Assembly (NCBI GenBank): GCA_015259035.1
Contig: JABZHC010000002.1
Location: 1 to 64,000, forward strand
From: Atopobium sp.
GTDB taxonomy: Bacteria; Actinomycetota; Coriobacteriia; Coriobacteriales; Atopobiaceae
DNA: 64,000 nucleotides
Direction of reading: 5' to 3'
In this document: positions 9,530 to 18,935 of the stretch, piece after piece
Layout of the letters: each line of letters starts with the position of its first letter
Position numbering within the stretch: position 1 is the stretch's first letter
Translations under genes and position numbers: made by a program
The notes under the pieces: generated by a model
Databases searched by the model: none
The model's input: the letters and a program-made list of their open reading frames with translations, nothing else
What the model was told of the DNA's origin: nothing

Positions 9530-9633
9530 TTGTAAGGTCCTATGATAGGACGTTGTAAGGTCCTGACACGGCAACCTTGGTGAGCCCTTGCCCCTTCTCC
9601 TGGGGAATTATGATCGGGCATCAATCTGTCAGG
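9530..9633 (+). promoter_or_regulatory. candidate structured leader of the P-type ATPase
   Basis: The leader holds a direct repeat TTGTAAGGTCCT (9530-9541 and 9553-9564). The segment AGGAC at 9547-9551 can pair with GTCCT in either copy. An outer helix CCTGACA/TGTCAGG (9562-9568 with 9627-9633) encloses GCCC/GGGC (9584-9587 with 9616-9619) and CCCC/GGGG (9591-9594 with 9602-9605). Pairing of AGGAC with the second GTCCT would break the outer helix. That is riboswitch-like logic. I could not match it to the yybP-ykoY, M-box or NiCo consensus. Confidence 0.45.
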
Positions 9634-9652
9634 TAGAAACCCAGGAGGAACA

Positions 9653-12337
9653 TTGCAAGAGTATCTTTCAAGTGCGGCTGATGTTATCAGCGCACAAAAA
9701 ACTGATGCTGAAGCTGGCCTTTCTGATGCAGAAGCAGCTTCGCGTCTTGAGGCCCACGGTCTTAATAAGCTCAAAGAAGCGCCAAAAGAATCAATTATTA
9801 AAAGATTCTTTGCACAGATGGCTGATCCTATGGTCATCATGCTTCTTGTCGCTGCTGCGATTTCTGCTGCTGAAGGCATTTATACCGGAGAAGGCGGAAT
9901 TGCAGACGTTGTAATTATTCTGTTTGTTGTTGTCATCAATTCCGTTCTTGGTGTTGTCCAGGAAGGCAAAGCCGAGGAAGCTCTTGCTGCTCTGCAAGAG
10001 ATGAGCGCAGCTCAGAGCAAGGTTATGAGAGACGGTCGTCTTGAGACGGTTGCCTCAACCGAGCTTGTTGTGGGCGATATTATTCTGCTTGAGGCGGGTG
10101 ACTCTGTCCCAGCTGATTGTCGCATTCTTGAGAGCGCTTCTATGAAGGTAGAGGAGTCGGCGCTCACAGGTGAATCAGTTCCTGTCGAGAAACACGCTGA
10201 GACCCTCAGCCTTGCTGAAGACACCGATGACATTCCTTTGGGTGACCGAAAGAATATGTGCTACTCCGGATCTATTGTGGTCTATGGACGCGGTCGTGCA
10301 GTTGTTGTTGCAACCGGCATGGACACCGAGATGGGCAAGATTGCAGATGCAATTTCTCAGGCAGAAGAGGGGCAGACTCCACTTCAGATTGCGCTTGATA
10401 AGCTTTCACATACACTTACCATTCTTGTTGTTGTCATCTCACTGCTTGTTTTTGCAACAGGCTTTATTAAGCATGGCACTGAGATGCTCGGCAATTTTGA
10501 CCTTATATTGAGCACCTTTATGGTTGCAGTATCTCTTGCAGTTGCTGCAATCCCTGAGGGCCTTGTTGCTGTTGTTACCATTGTTCTTTCTATGGGCGTT
10601 ACTAGAATGAGCGAACGCCACGCTATTGTCCGCCGTCTTACTGCAGTTGAGACTCTTGGTTGTACTCAGGTTATCTGCTCTGATAAGACTGGTACTCTGA
10701 CCCAAAACAAGATGACTGTTGTTCGTCATGAGACAGAAAATCTTGACGCACATGTACGTACCATGGCACTGTGCTCAGACGCTACCTGGGACGATGCGGA
10801 GCAGGTTGCAAAGGGTGAGCCAACCGAAGCTGCTCTTGTTGCAGACGCTGCAAAACTTGGATATACCACAAGTGATTTAGCTTCTTCTCGCCCTCGTATT
10901 GGCGAGGCACCCTTTGATTCTTCTCGTAAGATGATGTCTGTTGTGGTGCGTACCCGCTCTGGCAAGGTTGTACAGCACACCAAGGGCGCGCCTGATGAGG
11001 TACTTGCTCGCTGCACCAAGATTATGACAAGCGATGGCATTATTGACCTCACCGATGAGGCTCGCTCTGAGATTTTGGCTCAGAACAAGTCTATGGCTGA
11101 CCAAGCACTTCGCGTTATGGCATCTGCCCGTCGTGATTGGGGAACAGAAGCTCCAGAGAGCTATGATCCAGCTAACCTTGAGCATGACATGGTCTTTGTT
11201 GGACTTTCAGGCATGATTGACCCAGTTCGTCCTGAGGTTAAGGGTGCTGTTGCTGAGGCTCATGAAGCTGGTATGCGTACCGTTATGATTACGGGCGACC
11301 ACATTGATACAGCCGTTGCTATTGCAATTGAGCTGGGCATTATTACTGATCGCTCTCAAGCAATCACTGGCGCACAGCTTGATAAGATTTCTGATGAAGA
11401 ATTTGAGCAGCGCATTGAGACAATTGGCGTTTATGCACGCGTTCAGCCTGAGCACAAGGTTCGCATTGTTGATACCTGGCGCAAGAAGGGCATGGTTACA
11501 GCCATGACGGGCGACGGCGTTAACGATGCGCCTTCCATTAAGCGCGCTGATATTGGTATTGGTATGGGTATTACTGGTACCGACGTTACCAAGGGCGTTG
11601 CAGATATGGTTCTGGCTGACGATAACTTTGCCACCATCATTAGCGCCTGCGAAGAGGGAAGACGCATCTACGACAACATTCGTAAGTGCATCCAGTTCCT
11701 CTTGAGTTCCAACCTTGCTGAGGTCATTTCCGTCTTTATTGCGTCCCTGGTCGGCTTTACTATCCTTCAACCTACCCACCTTCTGTGGATTAACCTAATC
11801 ACCGACTCTCTGCCAGCTCTTGCTATGGCTACCGAGAAGGCTGAGCCAGGTATTATGAAGCGTAAGCCTCGTAACCCTAAGGACGGCATCTTTGCAGGTG
11901 GCGTTGGTTTTGACTGTCTTGTTCAGGGCTCTATCATTGCTCTTCTTACCCTTGCCAGCTATTTCATTGGCCATTACTTTGAGTATGGAACCTTTGATAT
12001 CTCACAGGTTATTACTAACCCAGAGGCTGGCGTTGAGGGTATGACCATGGCATTCTTGACGCTTTCTATGGTTGAGATGTTCCACTCCTTTAACATGCGT
12101 TCTCTGCGTGGTTCTATCTTTAAGCTAACCAGCCAAAACATTTGGCTGTGGGGTTCTTTTGTTATGTCTTTGATTCTCACCTTTGTGGTAATTGAGACAC
12201 CACTTTCTCAGGCGTTTGGCTTTGCTGAGATTGGTTTTGAAGAGTACGCCATGGCAATGCTTTTAGCTGCATCTATTATTCCTCTGATGGAGCTGTACAA
12301 GGCTGTTATGCGTTCTGTGCAGAAAAACAAAGCATAA
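9653..12337 (+). CDS. type II cation-transporting P-type ATPase
   Basis: ATP-driven cation exporter of 894 residues, the normal length for bacterial Ca-type pumps. It contains the actuator motif LTGESVPVEK, PEGL in membrane helix 4, the phosphorylation motif SDKTGTLTQNK (Asp about 344), the hinge GDGVNDAPSIK and the ion-site segment NLITDSLPALAMA in helix 6. About ten membrane helices are visible. The start is TTG at 9653 with AGGAGG four bases away. Substrate is probably Ca2+ or Mn2+; helix motifs do not separate them. The structured leader upstream suggests RNA-level control. rsgA follows 14 bp downstream. Confidence 0.92.
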   Translation: MQEYLSSAADVISAQKTDAEAGLSDAEAASRLEAHGLNKLKEAPKESIIKRFFAQMADPMVIMLLVAAAISAAEGIYTGEGGIADVVIILFVVVINSVLGVVQEGKAEEALAALQEMSAAQSKVMRDGRLETVASTELVVGDIILLEAGDSVPADCRILESASMKVEESALTGESVPVEKHAETLSLAEDTDDIPLGDRKNMCYSGSIVVYGRGRAVVVATGMDTEMGKIADAISQAEEGQTPLQIALDKLSHTLTILVVVISLLVFATGFIKHGTEMLGNFDLILSTFMVAVSLAVAAIPEGLVAVVTIVLSMGVTRMSERHAIVRRLTAVETLGCTQVICSDKTGTLTQNKMTVVRHETENLDAHVRTMALCSDATWDDAEQVAKGEPTEAALVADAAKLGYTTSDLASSRPRIGEAPFDSSRKMMSVVVRTRSGKVVQHTKGAPDEVLARCTKIMTSDGIIDLTDEARSEILAQNKSMADQALRVMASARRDWGTEAPESYDPANLEHDMVFVGLSGMIDPVRPEVKGAVAEAHEAGMRTVMITGDHIDTAVAIAIELGIITDRSQAITGAQLDKISDEEFEQRIETIGVYARVQPEHKVRIVDTWRKKGMVTAMTGDGVNDAPSIKRADIGIGMGITGTDVTKGVADMVLADDNFATIISACEEGRRIYDNIRKCIQFLLSSNLAEVISVFIASLVGFTILQPTHLLWINLITDSLPALAMATEKAEPGIMKRKPRNPKDGIFAGGVGFDCLVQGSIIALLTLASYFIGHYFEYGTFDISQVITNPEAGVEGMTMAFLTLSMVEMFHSFNMRSLRGSIFKLTSQNIWLWGSFVMSLILTFVVIETPLSQAFGFAEIGFEEYAMAMLLAASIIPLMELYKAVMRSVQKNKA

Positions 12338-12351
12338 GGTAGGGAGCACTC

Positions 12352-13536
12352 TTGTCCGCTAAGCGTACAAAAAGTTCCAAAAAACTAGGAGCCGGCAGGA
12401 CTCAAGGGTCTCTGCCGGCCCTTTCTTCATTGCTGGACGTTCCAGCGTTTGAGCAGCTGACTCCATCGTCGGCCCAGATACAAGCTTATACAGACGTCGT
12501 ATTTGAGCTTGAAGCTCAAGGGGTTTCTCGCCAGACGATGACCATGGCCTGCGTGGTCCGCTTGGATAGGGGATTTCCTGCGGTTGTGTCAGAGCAGGGA
12601 GTGTTTCGTGCCGAGTTTGCTGCGCGCGTGACCAAGGGCCAGAACTCCACGGTAGCCGTTGGTGATTGGGTGTGTGCTCGCATTCCGGACTCGCACGATA
12701 TGGGCATCATTGAGGCTGTTCTGCCGCGAGAGACCGATATTGCTCGCTGGAAGGGCGGTGCTCGTGGTCAAAAACAGACCTTGGCCGCAAACGTTGATCT
12801 TGTGCTTGTAGTGCAGGCTTTGGACGGAGAGGCTATCTCGGTAGATCGCATTGTGCGCTCAGCAGTTATTTCCAAGGACTGCGGTGCTACTTGTGCCGTG
12901 GTACTCACTAAATCAGATGTAGCGGGACCAGAGCTTTTGGCTCAAGAGATTTCTTCTATCACCGCAGCTCTTGGCTCTACGGTAAAGATTGTTGCCACAG
13001 CTTCAAAGCTTGAGGGCGAGAAAACCGATGCACTTGCAGATCTTGCTCAGACCGCTCAAAAGCTTGGAGCTGCGTGGGGAATTGATGCTGTTCGTAGCCT
13101 TGTTCCTTATGGTTCCATAGCTATTGTGCTTGGCGAATCAGGCGCTGGTAAATCGACGCTTCTTAACGCACTTTTGGGACATGAGGCACTTGAAACAGGA
13201 GAAGTTCGCGAATCTGATAAGGCTGGCCGTCATACAACGGTTGCTCGTCGCATGGTAGCGCTTCCTAATGCTGGTGTTATTGTGGATGAGCCAGGGCTCA
13301 GAAGCTTGCCTATTGTGGGCCATGAGAGGGGATTGCAGAAGATATTTCCACACATCTCTGAAGCTGCTCAGACGTGTAAATTTAGGGATTGCACCCATAC
13401 TCACGAGCCAGGATGTAGCGTTCAAGACGCCCTGCATGAGGGCAAGATTACAGAACCCCAGTTAAAAGCTTATTTGTCTTTGGCAAAAGAAATGCGAGAA
13501 AGCCAGCAATCGCTTGACCCCGATGTTGTGCTTTAA
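12352..13536 (+). CDS. rsgA: ribosome small-subunit-dependent GTPase A
   Basis: Circularly permuted GTPase that checks late 30S assembly. It shows an N-terminal OB fold (about 55-115, VVRLDRGFPAVV and AVGDWV), then the permuted GTPase order: G4 LTKSD, G1 GESGAGKST, G2 threonines HTTVARRM and G3 DEPGLRSL. A C-terminal zinc knuckle follows (CKFRDCTHTHEPGC). The G3 motif reads DEPG where DTPG is usual. The start is TTG at 12352 with AGGGAG nearby, and the first 50 residues are a basic, low-complexity extension. Likely co-transcribed with the P-ATPase. Confidence 0.93.
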   Translation: MSAKRTKSSKKLGAGRTQGSLPALSSLLDVPAFEQLTPSSAQIQAYTDVVFELEAQGVSRQTMTMACVVRLDRGFPAVVSEQGVFRAEFAARVTKGQNSTVAVGDWVCARIPDSHDMGIIEAVLPRETDIARWKGGARGQKQTLAANVDLVLVVQALDGEAISVDRIVRSAVISKDCGATCAVVLTKSDVAGPELLAQEISSITAALGSTVKIVATASKLEGEKTDALADLAQTAQKLGAAWGIDAVRSLVPYGSIAIVLGESGAGKSTLLNALLGHEALETGEVRESDKAGRHTTVARRMVALPNAGVIVDEPGLRSLPIVGHERGLQKIFPHISEAAQTCKFRDCTHTHEPGCSVQDALHEGKITEPQLKAYLSLAKEMRESQQSLDPDVVL

Positions 13537-13560
13537 GTTTTGACAGCGTAAATCTTTTAA

Positions 13561-13587
13561 GCACCCTGGCTTGTCTAGGGTGTTTTT
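13561..13587 (+). terminator. rho-independent terminator after rsgA
   Basis: Stem CACCCT/AGGGTG with an 8-base loop followed by five T residues, 25 bp after the rsgA stop. Confidence 0.8.
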
Positions 13588-13607
13588 CGCTAAACTAGCA
13601 GGAAATA

Positions 13608-13672
13608 TGCTATATTGAGACCAATGAGGGTTGGTCCTGCCTAGCTAATTAGGGGGGGGTCAGCCCTCGTTT
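13608..13672 (+). promoter_or_regulatory. extended -10 promoter and attenuator-like hairpin before Tad locus
   Basis: TGCTATATT at 13608-13616 is a good extended -10 element, placing a transcript start near 13623. The RNA would begin with a long hairpin: GAGGGT (13626-13631) pairs with GCCCTC (13663-13668), continuing through a stem whose 3' arm is a G8 tract (13652-13659) and whose top is CCTA/TAGG. TTTT follows. This has the form of an intrinsic terminator at the very start of a leader, i.e. a possible attenuator. About 270 AT-rich bases without a gene lie between it and the first Tad gene. Confidence 0.45.
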
Positions 13673-13944
13673 TATATGTCAATGAAATCACTCAGAAAAT
13701 CAATCATTACAATTTCTGAAAAATGTAGCAGCTATGATTTTCTAAAAATTTTTATATATCAAATTAGATAAAAATTTAAATTACCCATTTTTCATTGCGT
13801 CGCTGCAGCCTGTGGATACATTACTTTGTGTCAGATTTGCGTCAGCTATCTAACATATTTGTGCAGGTAAATCTTTTGTTTTTGTCTTCCTTCTCTCAAC
13901 CCGAGCGCACAATCGGTATATCGCAAATGGAGGGAGGACAAAAA

Positions 13945-14772
13945 GTGACTAAGAAAACAAGAATTTTGATTTCTGTGTTGAGTGCACTTCTAGCTAGTTT
14001 TTGTTTCTTTGCATATGTACAAAGTGTTCGTGCAGATGCAGAGAAATCACGAGCAGAAGCAATACAAAAATACGGCGGAGAACTTACTTCAATTTTGGTG
14101 GCCACAAAACAAATAGAGCCCGGAGAAACTCTCTCATCTTCTAATACACAGGTAAAAAGCTGGATTTCTGATCTAATTCCCGAGGGTGCAATTACTAATC
14201 CAGAAAGTGTTATGGGTCGAACGGTTTCATCTGTTATTGGAGTTGGCATGCCTGTTGTTTCTCTTCATCTGCGATCAGTCGCATCTCAGATTTCTATTCC
14301 AGAAAATCTTGTTGGTCTCACTATTTCTCATGGCGAGAAGTACGGATTAGCTGAGAGGCTTAGTGCTGGTACAAAACTTGCAGCGTATGAGGTCACCGAT
14401 TCTCTTATTACCTGTATTGCCTCGGATATTGCGGTATTGTCAGATGATACCGAGGGTACTCTTTACACCTCTTCTTCTGTAACGCTTGGATTAACTCCTG
14501 AACAGGTTCCTGCTGTGCTTTCTGCATATGCTCGAGGAACACTCCGCTTTACTCTTCCGGGATCAAAGATTAATGCTCAGGACTTACTACACAACAATTC
14601 TTACGTTGAAGAAGAAAACCCAAAAGATTTATCAGACACGACAAATCAATCAAGCCCATCATCTGCAAGTGAAGATGTGCAGCCAGAGAACCCTGTTTCT
14701 CCAACAGCCGACCAAAACAGCAACAGTGCGTCGCAAGCAGATTCGTCTACTAATCCAGGAGGTGAAGCGTGA
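13945..14772 (+). CDS. cpaB: SAF-domain pilus assembly protein (CpaB/RcpC-like)
   Basis: The first gene of the Tad locus encodes about 275 residues: one N-terminal membrane anchor (5-27), an SAF/CpaB domain (ILVATKQIEPGETLSSS, then GMPVVSLHL) and a Ser/Asn/Pro-rich tail of about 60 residues. The GTG at 13945 has GGGAGG seven bases upstream and gives a standard short cytoplasmic leader. An in-frame TTG at 13795 would add 50 atypical residues. In Gram-negative Tad systems this protein assists the secretin. No secretin is present here, so it may instead act in the cell wall. Confidence 0.82.
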   Translation: MTKKTRILISVLSALLASFCFFAYVQSVRADAEKSRAEAIQKYGGELTSILVATKQIEPGETLSSSNTQVKSWISDLIPEGAITNPESVMGRTVSSVIGVGMPVVSLHLRSVASQISIPENLVGLTISHGEKYGLAERLSAGTKLAAYEVTDSLITCIASDIAVLSDDTEGTLYTSSSVTLGLTPEQVPAVLSAYARGTLRFTLPGSKINAQDLLHNNSYVEEENPKDLSDTTNQSSPSSASEDVQPENPVSPTADQNSNSASQADSSTNPGGEA

Positions 14773-16070
14773 TGTTAGAAAAGTGGATCTCATACGTAGG
14801 TCTTGACGCACGCGTCGAGATTGGAGCCATTCTTACGTACTTAGGTATTAGTAATAGGTGTGAGTTTACAGATTCGGCAGCATCTCTTAGATCAATTGTT
14901 GCTTGTTCAACTCCTCAAGATTATTCAGTCTTAATTGGCAATACTGGCTCCGATGTTTCGGATATAAATCTAGCGGCTGCAATTGTTAAAGATGGAAATG
15001 CTCGTTGTGTAGTGCTGGTAAGGTCTGGCGCTTCTGGATCACTTCGTTCTAGAGCAGCTAAGGCTGGAGTTGATTTAGTAATTGACCCTATGGAATTAGG
15101 GGATCTGGTAAAGGTTGGAAGAGGATATCAATCATATGGGGCTGACAGGCTTTCTCAGCCTTTACCAGAAGCTTCAGATTATGTTGCCAGTATCCAAGAG
15201 TTAAATACCTATCTACAATCCCTTATTCCTCTTGATAAGACTCTAAAAGCTCCAATCCTTACGTTCACTTCAGGAAGAGGGGGAGTGGGAAAGACTACGC
15301 TTGTTTCCTCAATGGCGCTACTTGCTTCTTCTTGGGGTTTAAAAGTTGCAGTAGTTGATTTTGACCTGTCTTATGGAAATGCTTTTGAGAAACTTGGAAT
15401 TAGGCAGCCAAAAGACTTCTCTGATCTTGTTGCTGATGTACCTTCAGAAAAAGAGAGTCTTCTAGAAAAAGCAACCTGTGTCCATAAAAATTTGTATCTT
15501 TTTGGTCCTTGTGTAAAACCTGAAATGGCAGAGCTTCTATTTCCTTGCGTGAGTCATTTTCTCCAAGCTGTTTCTGGTTTGGTTGATTTGGTGCTCGTAG
15601 ACACTACGACGGCATCAACAGATTGCTATGCTCAGGCAGCACAATGCGCGGATAGGCTGGTTATTGTTTCAGAGAACCCTCTTACATGCATTAACTCTTT
15701 AGCAAAAGTCAGTGGACTTGCAGTGCGTCTTGGAGTGGCAAGAACTCGCATTATCCGACTTGAAAATAAAGCAAATCCAAGGGTTAAACAGGACTTTTCT
15801 GTTGGAAAAGCAGAAGTTGGTCTTGAAGCTGCAAAGATGTTTAGGATTTTTGAAGGCGGACCAGGGTTTCAAGAGCTTATTCAGCAAGGAAAGCTTTCTG
15901 TGCTGTTGCAAGAGGAAACTTCATTTACACAGTCGGTTTCTTTTGTACTTGCGCATTTCCTTAATGAGTTAGGCATTTTGCCCCAGCTGCGCGAGGCTCA
16001 AATTGCCCTGCAAGCAACTCCTGAGAAAAAGCCATTTAGTTTGTTTAACAGGAAGAAGGAAGTGGGTTAA
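14772..16070 (+). CDS. tadZ: Tad pilus ATPase TadZ/CpaE-like
   Basis: Protein of 432 residues. An atypical receiver-like N-terminal region (1-130) is followed by a MinD/ParA-type ATPase with the deviant Walker A GRGGVGKTT near 175 and VVDFDLSYGNA. TadZ/CpaE proteins position the pilus machine at the pole. The ATG at 14772 overlaps the previous stop as TGATG, and the 3' end overlaps tadA by one base (TAATG). Both overlaps indicate tight translational coupling. Confidence 0.88.
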   Translation: MLEKWISYVGLDARVEIGAILTYLGISNRCEFTDSAASLRSIVACSTPQDYSVLIGNTGSDVSDINLAAAIVKDGNARCVVLVRSGASGSLRSRAAKAGVDLVIDPMELGDLVKVGRGYQSYGADRLSQPLPEASDYVASIQELNTYLQSLIPLDKTLKAPILTFTSGRGGVGKTTLVSSMALLASSWGLKVAVVDFDLSYGNAFEKLGIRQPKDFSDLVADVPSEKESLLEKATCVHKNLYLFGPCVKPEMAELLFPCVSHFLQAVSGLVDLVLVDTTTASTDCYAQAAQCADRLVIVSENPLTCINSLAKVSGLAVRLGVARTRIIRLENKANPRVKQDFSVGKAEVGLEAAKMFRIFEGGPGFQELIQQGKLSVLLQEETSFTQSVSFVLAHFLNELGILPQLREAQIALQATPEKKPFSLFNRKKEVG

Positions 16071-17422
16071 TGCTTGTCTTTGAACGCGTTGCTAAGCAAA
16101 TTGAGGCGCAAGAAGAAAATGACTCACAACTTCAAAAAGAACAGTTTCAGAAGGCTAGAAAGAAGTTAAAAGAAAAACTTGTTTCTCGATTAGGGCTTTC
16201 TACGGTCTCGTCTCTCATTACAGGCAGTGATATTGATCGAGTAAGAGATGAACTAAGAGTTACCTGTGAAGCAATTGTTAATGAAGAGAAGGATGAGCTT
16301 TTTAGTTCAGTTAACTACGAGGAAATAATCGAGCAAGTAATTAATGAGGTGTGTGGTCTTGGTCCAATTCAGCCACTACTGAATGATAAAGATGTTACTG
16401 AAATCATGATTAACGGCTGCAACAATCTGTTTTACGAGAAAAACGGCGAGCTATTTGAATCAAAAACAGTCTTTGATTCAGAAGAGCAGATTTTGATTGT
16501 TATGGATCGCATTTTGTCTCCATTAGGAAGAAGACTGGATAGAGTAAGTCCTATTGTTGATGCTCGTCTTGAGAATGGGGACCGTGTCAATGCAGTTGCA
16601 AGCCCTGTTGCGGTGAATGGCACTTCAGTAACTATTCGAAGATTTACCGGAAAAATTACTTCTTTGGACCGACTAGTGGAAATGAAATCACTGCCTCAAT
16701 GGCTTGCAAGATTTTTGTCTTGGGCTGTGAAATGCAGACAGGGAATCGCTGTTGTTGGAGGAACGGGATCAGGCAAGACAACGCTTTTAAATGCGCTTTC
16801 ATGTGAAATTTCAAAGTCAGAAAGAATTGTCACTATTGAGGACTCAGCGGAGCTTAAGTTTGATTCACATCCAAACGTTGTCAGACTAGAGGCTCGTCCT
16901 GCTTCGATAGAAGGAACAGGAGAAATAACCATTAGATCATTGGTGAGAAATGCGCTTCGAATGAGACCAGACCGCATTGTAGTCGGCGAGGTAAGAGGTG
17001 AAGAGTGCATTGATATGTTGCAGGCTATGAATACAGGTCACGATGGTTCACTGACCACGCTGCATGCTGGAACTGCTCAAGAGGCAATATTACGCCTGGT
17101 GTTAATGGCTCGTTTTGGCATGGACTTACCTGCAGAAATTATAGAACAGCAGATAGCAACTGCACTTGATTTGATAGTTATGTCTCAAAGATTTCCCGAT
17201 GGAAAGCGATATGTAACCAGCGTTTCAGAAATTTCTTTGTCTTCGTCAGGATCAATCGAAGTACAAGAGGTGGTGTCATTTGACGTGCAGAAAAGAAGTT
17301 GGCTTTTTGTAAAAATCCCTTCTTTTATCAATCACGCCATAAAAGATGGATTACTCAATAAAAAGGAGGTTACTTCATGGATGTCATTACTTCCACAATC
17401 ACAGGAGGTGCTTTTGGAGTAA
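16070..17422 (+). CDS. tadA: Tad secretion ATPase TadA/CpaF
   Basis: Hexameric ATPase powering pilus assembly, 450 residues as usual for CpaF. Walker A GGTGSGKTT near 230, the Asp box (RIVTIEDSAEL), Walker B MRPDRIVVGEVRGEE and the His box (MNTGHDGSLTTLHAG) are all present. The N-terminal 90 residues are a charged helical domain. It acts at the inner face of the membrane with TadB and TadC. Its last 46 bases overlap tadB. Confidence 0.95.
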   Translation: MLVFERVAKQIEAQEENDSQLQKEQFQKARKKLKEKLVSRLGLSTVSSLITGSDIDRVRDELRVTCEAIVNEEKDELFSSVNYEEIIEQVINEVCGLGPIQPLLNDKDVTEIMINGCNNLFYEKNGELFESKTVFDSEEQILIVMDRILSPLGRRLDRVSPIVDARLENGDRVNAVASPVAVNGTSVTIRRFTGKITSLDRLVEMKSLPQWLARFLSWAVKCRQGIAVVGGTGSGKTTLLNALSCEISKSERIVTIEDSAELKFDSHPNVVRLEARPASIEGTGEITIRSLVRNALRMRPDRIVVGEVRGEECIDMLQAMNTGHDGSLTTLHAGTAQEAILRLVLMARFGMDLPAEIIEQQIATALDLIVMSQRFPDGKRYVTSVSEISLSSSGSIEVQEVVSFDVQKRSWLFVKIPSFINHAIKDGLLNKKEVTSWMSLLPQSQEVLLE

Positions 17423-18312
17423 TTATTTATTTTTTTATATGTAACGGTGAAGAAAAAACTGTCTCTCAAATAAGTATACGAATAACAGGTTATGTGGGCT
17501 ATCTCTTTCATTTTGCGCGCAATAGTATTTTTGTCCAGAGCCTGCTCAAATGGGAGCCTTTTTCTTATGTATCAATACAGCTACGTAATCGCTTTCTTTA
17601 CAAATATGGAATCACCTTAGTCAGTGATGCCTTTGTACTGTTTTTTATTAGTGATATAGCTGCATCAATTCTGTTTGGCATTTTATTTGAGTCTGTAATT
17701 GGTCTGTTTTGCGGTCTTCTCTTGTTATTTCTAGGTCCTTATTTTCTCTATGAACACGCTAAGCATCAGACTGCTTTAGAAATTGCCCATATGATGCCTT
17801 CAATTTTTAGAACTATTGCTGTTGCTCTTGGGTCAGGTCTCACACTTTCACAATCTATTGAATATGTCAGTAAACATACAGAAGGTGTTGTATCAGAAAA
17901 TTTTTGTATTGCAGACATGCAGATTAAGTGCGGTTTTCCTATTGAAGAAGCTATTGAAGACTTGGCAGAGAGACTGGATGCTCCGGGTGTTAATTTGCTG
18001 GCTAGCGCTTTGGTAATTTCACACAGAACGGGCTCTCCGCTTAAGAGTCTGTTACAAAAAACTGCCGAGTTAGTTGAATTACAAGAGAAGAATCAAAGAC
18101 TTATAGCAACAAAGACTGCTCAAGTTAGATTATCTGCTCGAATTGTATGTCTTCTCCCCGTTGTTCTGTTGATTGTTTTGTCGCTTTTATCACCAGACTT
18201 TCAAAAGGGTTTATTTACGCCATCGGGCGTTATATGCACAGTGATTGCAATGGTCATGGACTGTATTGCTCTTTTGATTATTCGAAGCATTATGAAAGGA
18301 GTAATGAAGTGA
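17377..18312 (+). CDS. tadB: Tad platform protein TadB (T2SSF domain)
   Basis: Integral membrane protein of 311 residues, one half of the Tad inner-membrane platform. It shows hydrophobic segments near 5-20, 85-125 and 265-305 and a central T2SSF domain with the family-like LGSGLTLSQSIEYVS followed by a helical region. AAAGGAGG precedes the ATG, inside the end of tadA. The stop overlaps the GTG of tadC (GTGA). Confidence 0.88.
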   Translation: MDVITSTITGGAFGVIIYFFICNGEEKTVSQISIRITGYVGYLFHFARNSIFVQSLLKWEPFSYVSIQLRNRFLYKYGITLVSDAFVLFFISDIAASILFGILFESVIGLFCGLLLLFLGPYFLYEHAKHQTALEIAHMMPSIFRTIAVALGSGLTLSQSIEYVSKHTEGVVSENFCIADMQIKCGFPIEEAIEDLAERLDAPGVNLLASALVISHRTGSPLKSLLQKTAELVELQEKNQRLIATKTAQVRLSARIVCLLPVVLLIVLSLLSPDFQKGLFTPSGVICTVIAMVMDCIALLIIRSIMKGVMK

Positions 18313-18923
18313 TAGATCTAACTTGCTCTTTAGCGTTTGCGTTATGCATAGCCATTCTCGTCTTAGTTATGCCCGTAAATTTGAATCAATTTGATTTTCA
18401 TCGTTATTACCAGCAAATTATGAGAGGTGTAAAAGGTCTCAGGAGAGTGAGTCGTCGAGCAAAGTTAGAGTTTACAAGAAAATCATGTCTACGCGAGATG
18501 CCAGAAATGATTGATATTTTGATTCTTGGACTGTCGTCAGGGCTATCTTTTGATTCGGCACTAGATTTGTATTGTTTACGAGAATCAGGCGAGCTATCAA
18601 AAGAGCTTTCAAATGCTCATATGACTTGGAAGCTTGGTGCTACTACTCGTGAAGAAGCTCTCAATCAGATGGCTGCCAGAGTGGGAGTTCCTTCACTTAA
18701 AAGCTTTGCGACTGTTGTAAATGAGGCGCTTACTTTTGGAACTCCTCTTGCAGAAATATTAGATAGACAGGCTTCAGTTCTTCGAGATGAACAACGTTCT
18801 TTACTGGAAACGGAAATCGAAAAAATTCCAATTAAAATGCTCATCCCTCTGGGAACGTTAATTGTTCCAGCAATGTTACTTGCAATTTTAGGTCCTTTGC
18901 TTGGGCCTGCATTTTCTTCTTAG
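18309..18923 (+). CDS. tadC: Tad platform protein TadC (T2SSF domain)
   Basis: Second platform protein, 204 residues. The GTG at 18309 has AAAGGAG about 7 bases upstream and overlaps the tadB stop; a longer upstream reading would lie inside tadB and is rejected. It has an N-terminal membrane segment, the T2SSF domain (MPEMIDILILGLSSGLSFDSAL) and C-terminal hydrophobic helices (IKMLIPLGTLIVPAMLLAILGP). It is shorter than many TadC proteins (about 300), with a reduced N-terminal part. Confidence 0.87.
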   Translation: MIDLTCSLAFALCIAILVLVMPVNLNQFDFHRYYQQIMRGVKGLRRVSRRAKLEFTRKSCLREMPEMIDILILGLSSGLSFDSALDLYCLRESGELSKELSNAHMTWKLGATTREEALNQMAARVGVPSLKSFATVVNEALTFGTPLAEILDRQASVLRDEQRSLLETEIEKIPIKMLIPLGTLIVPAMLLAILGPLLGPAFSS

Positions 18924-18935
18924 GAGAAAGGAAAG

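Noticed and set aside
9530..9633. yybP-ykoY, M-box or NiCo riboswitch in front of the P-ATPase
   Set aside because: The conserved sequence elements of those classes are not present; only a generic nested-helix shape is seen.
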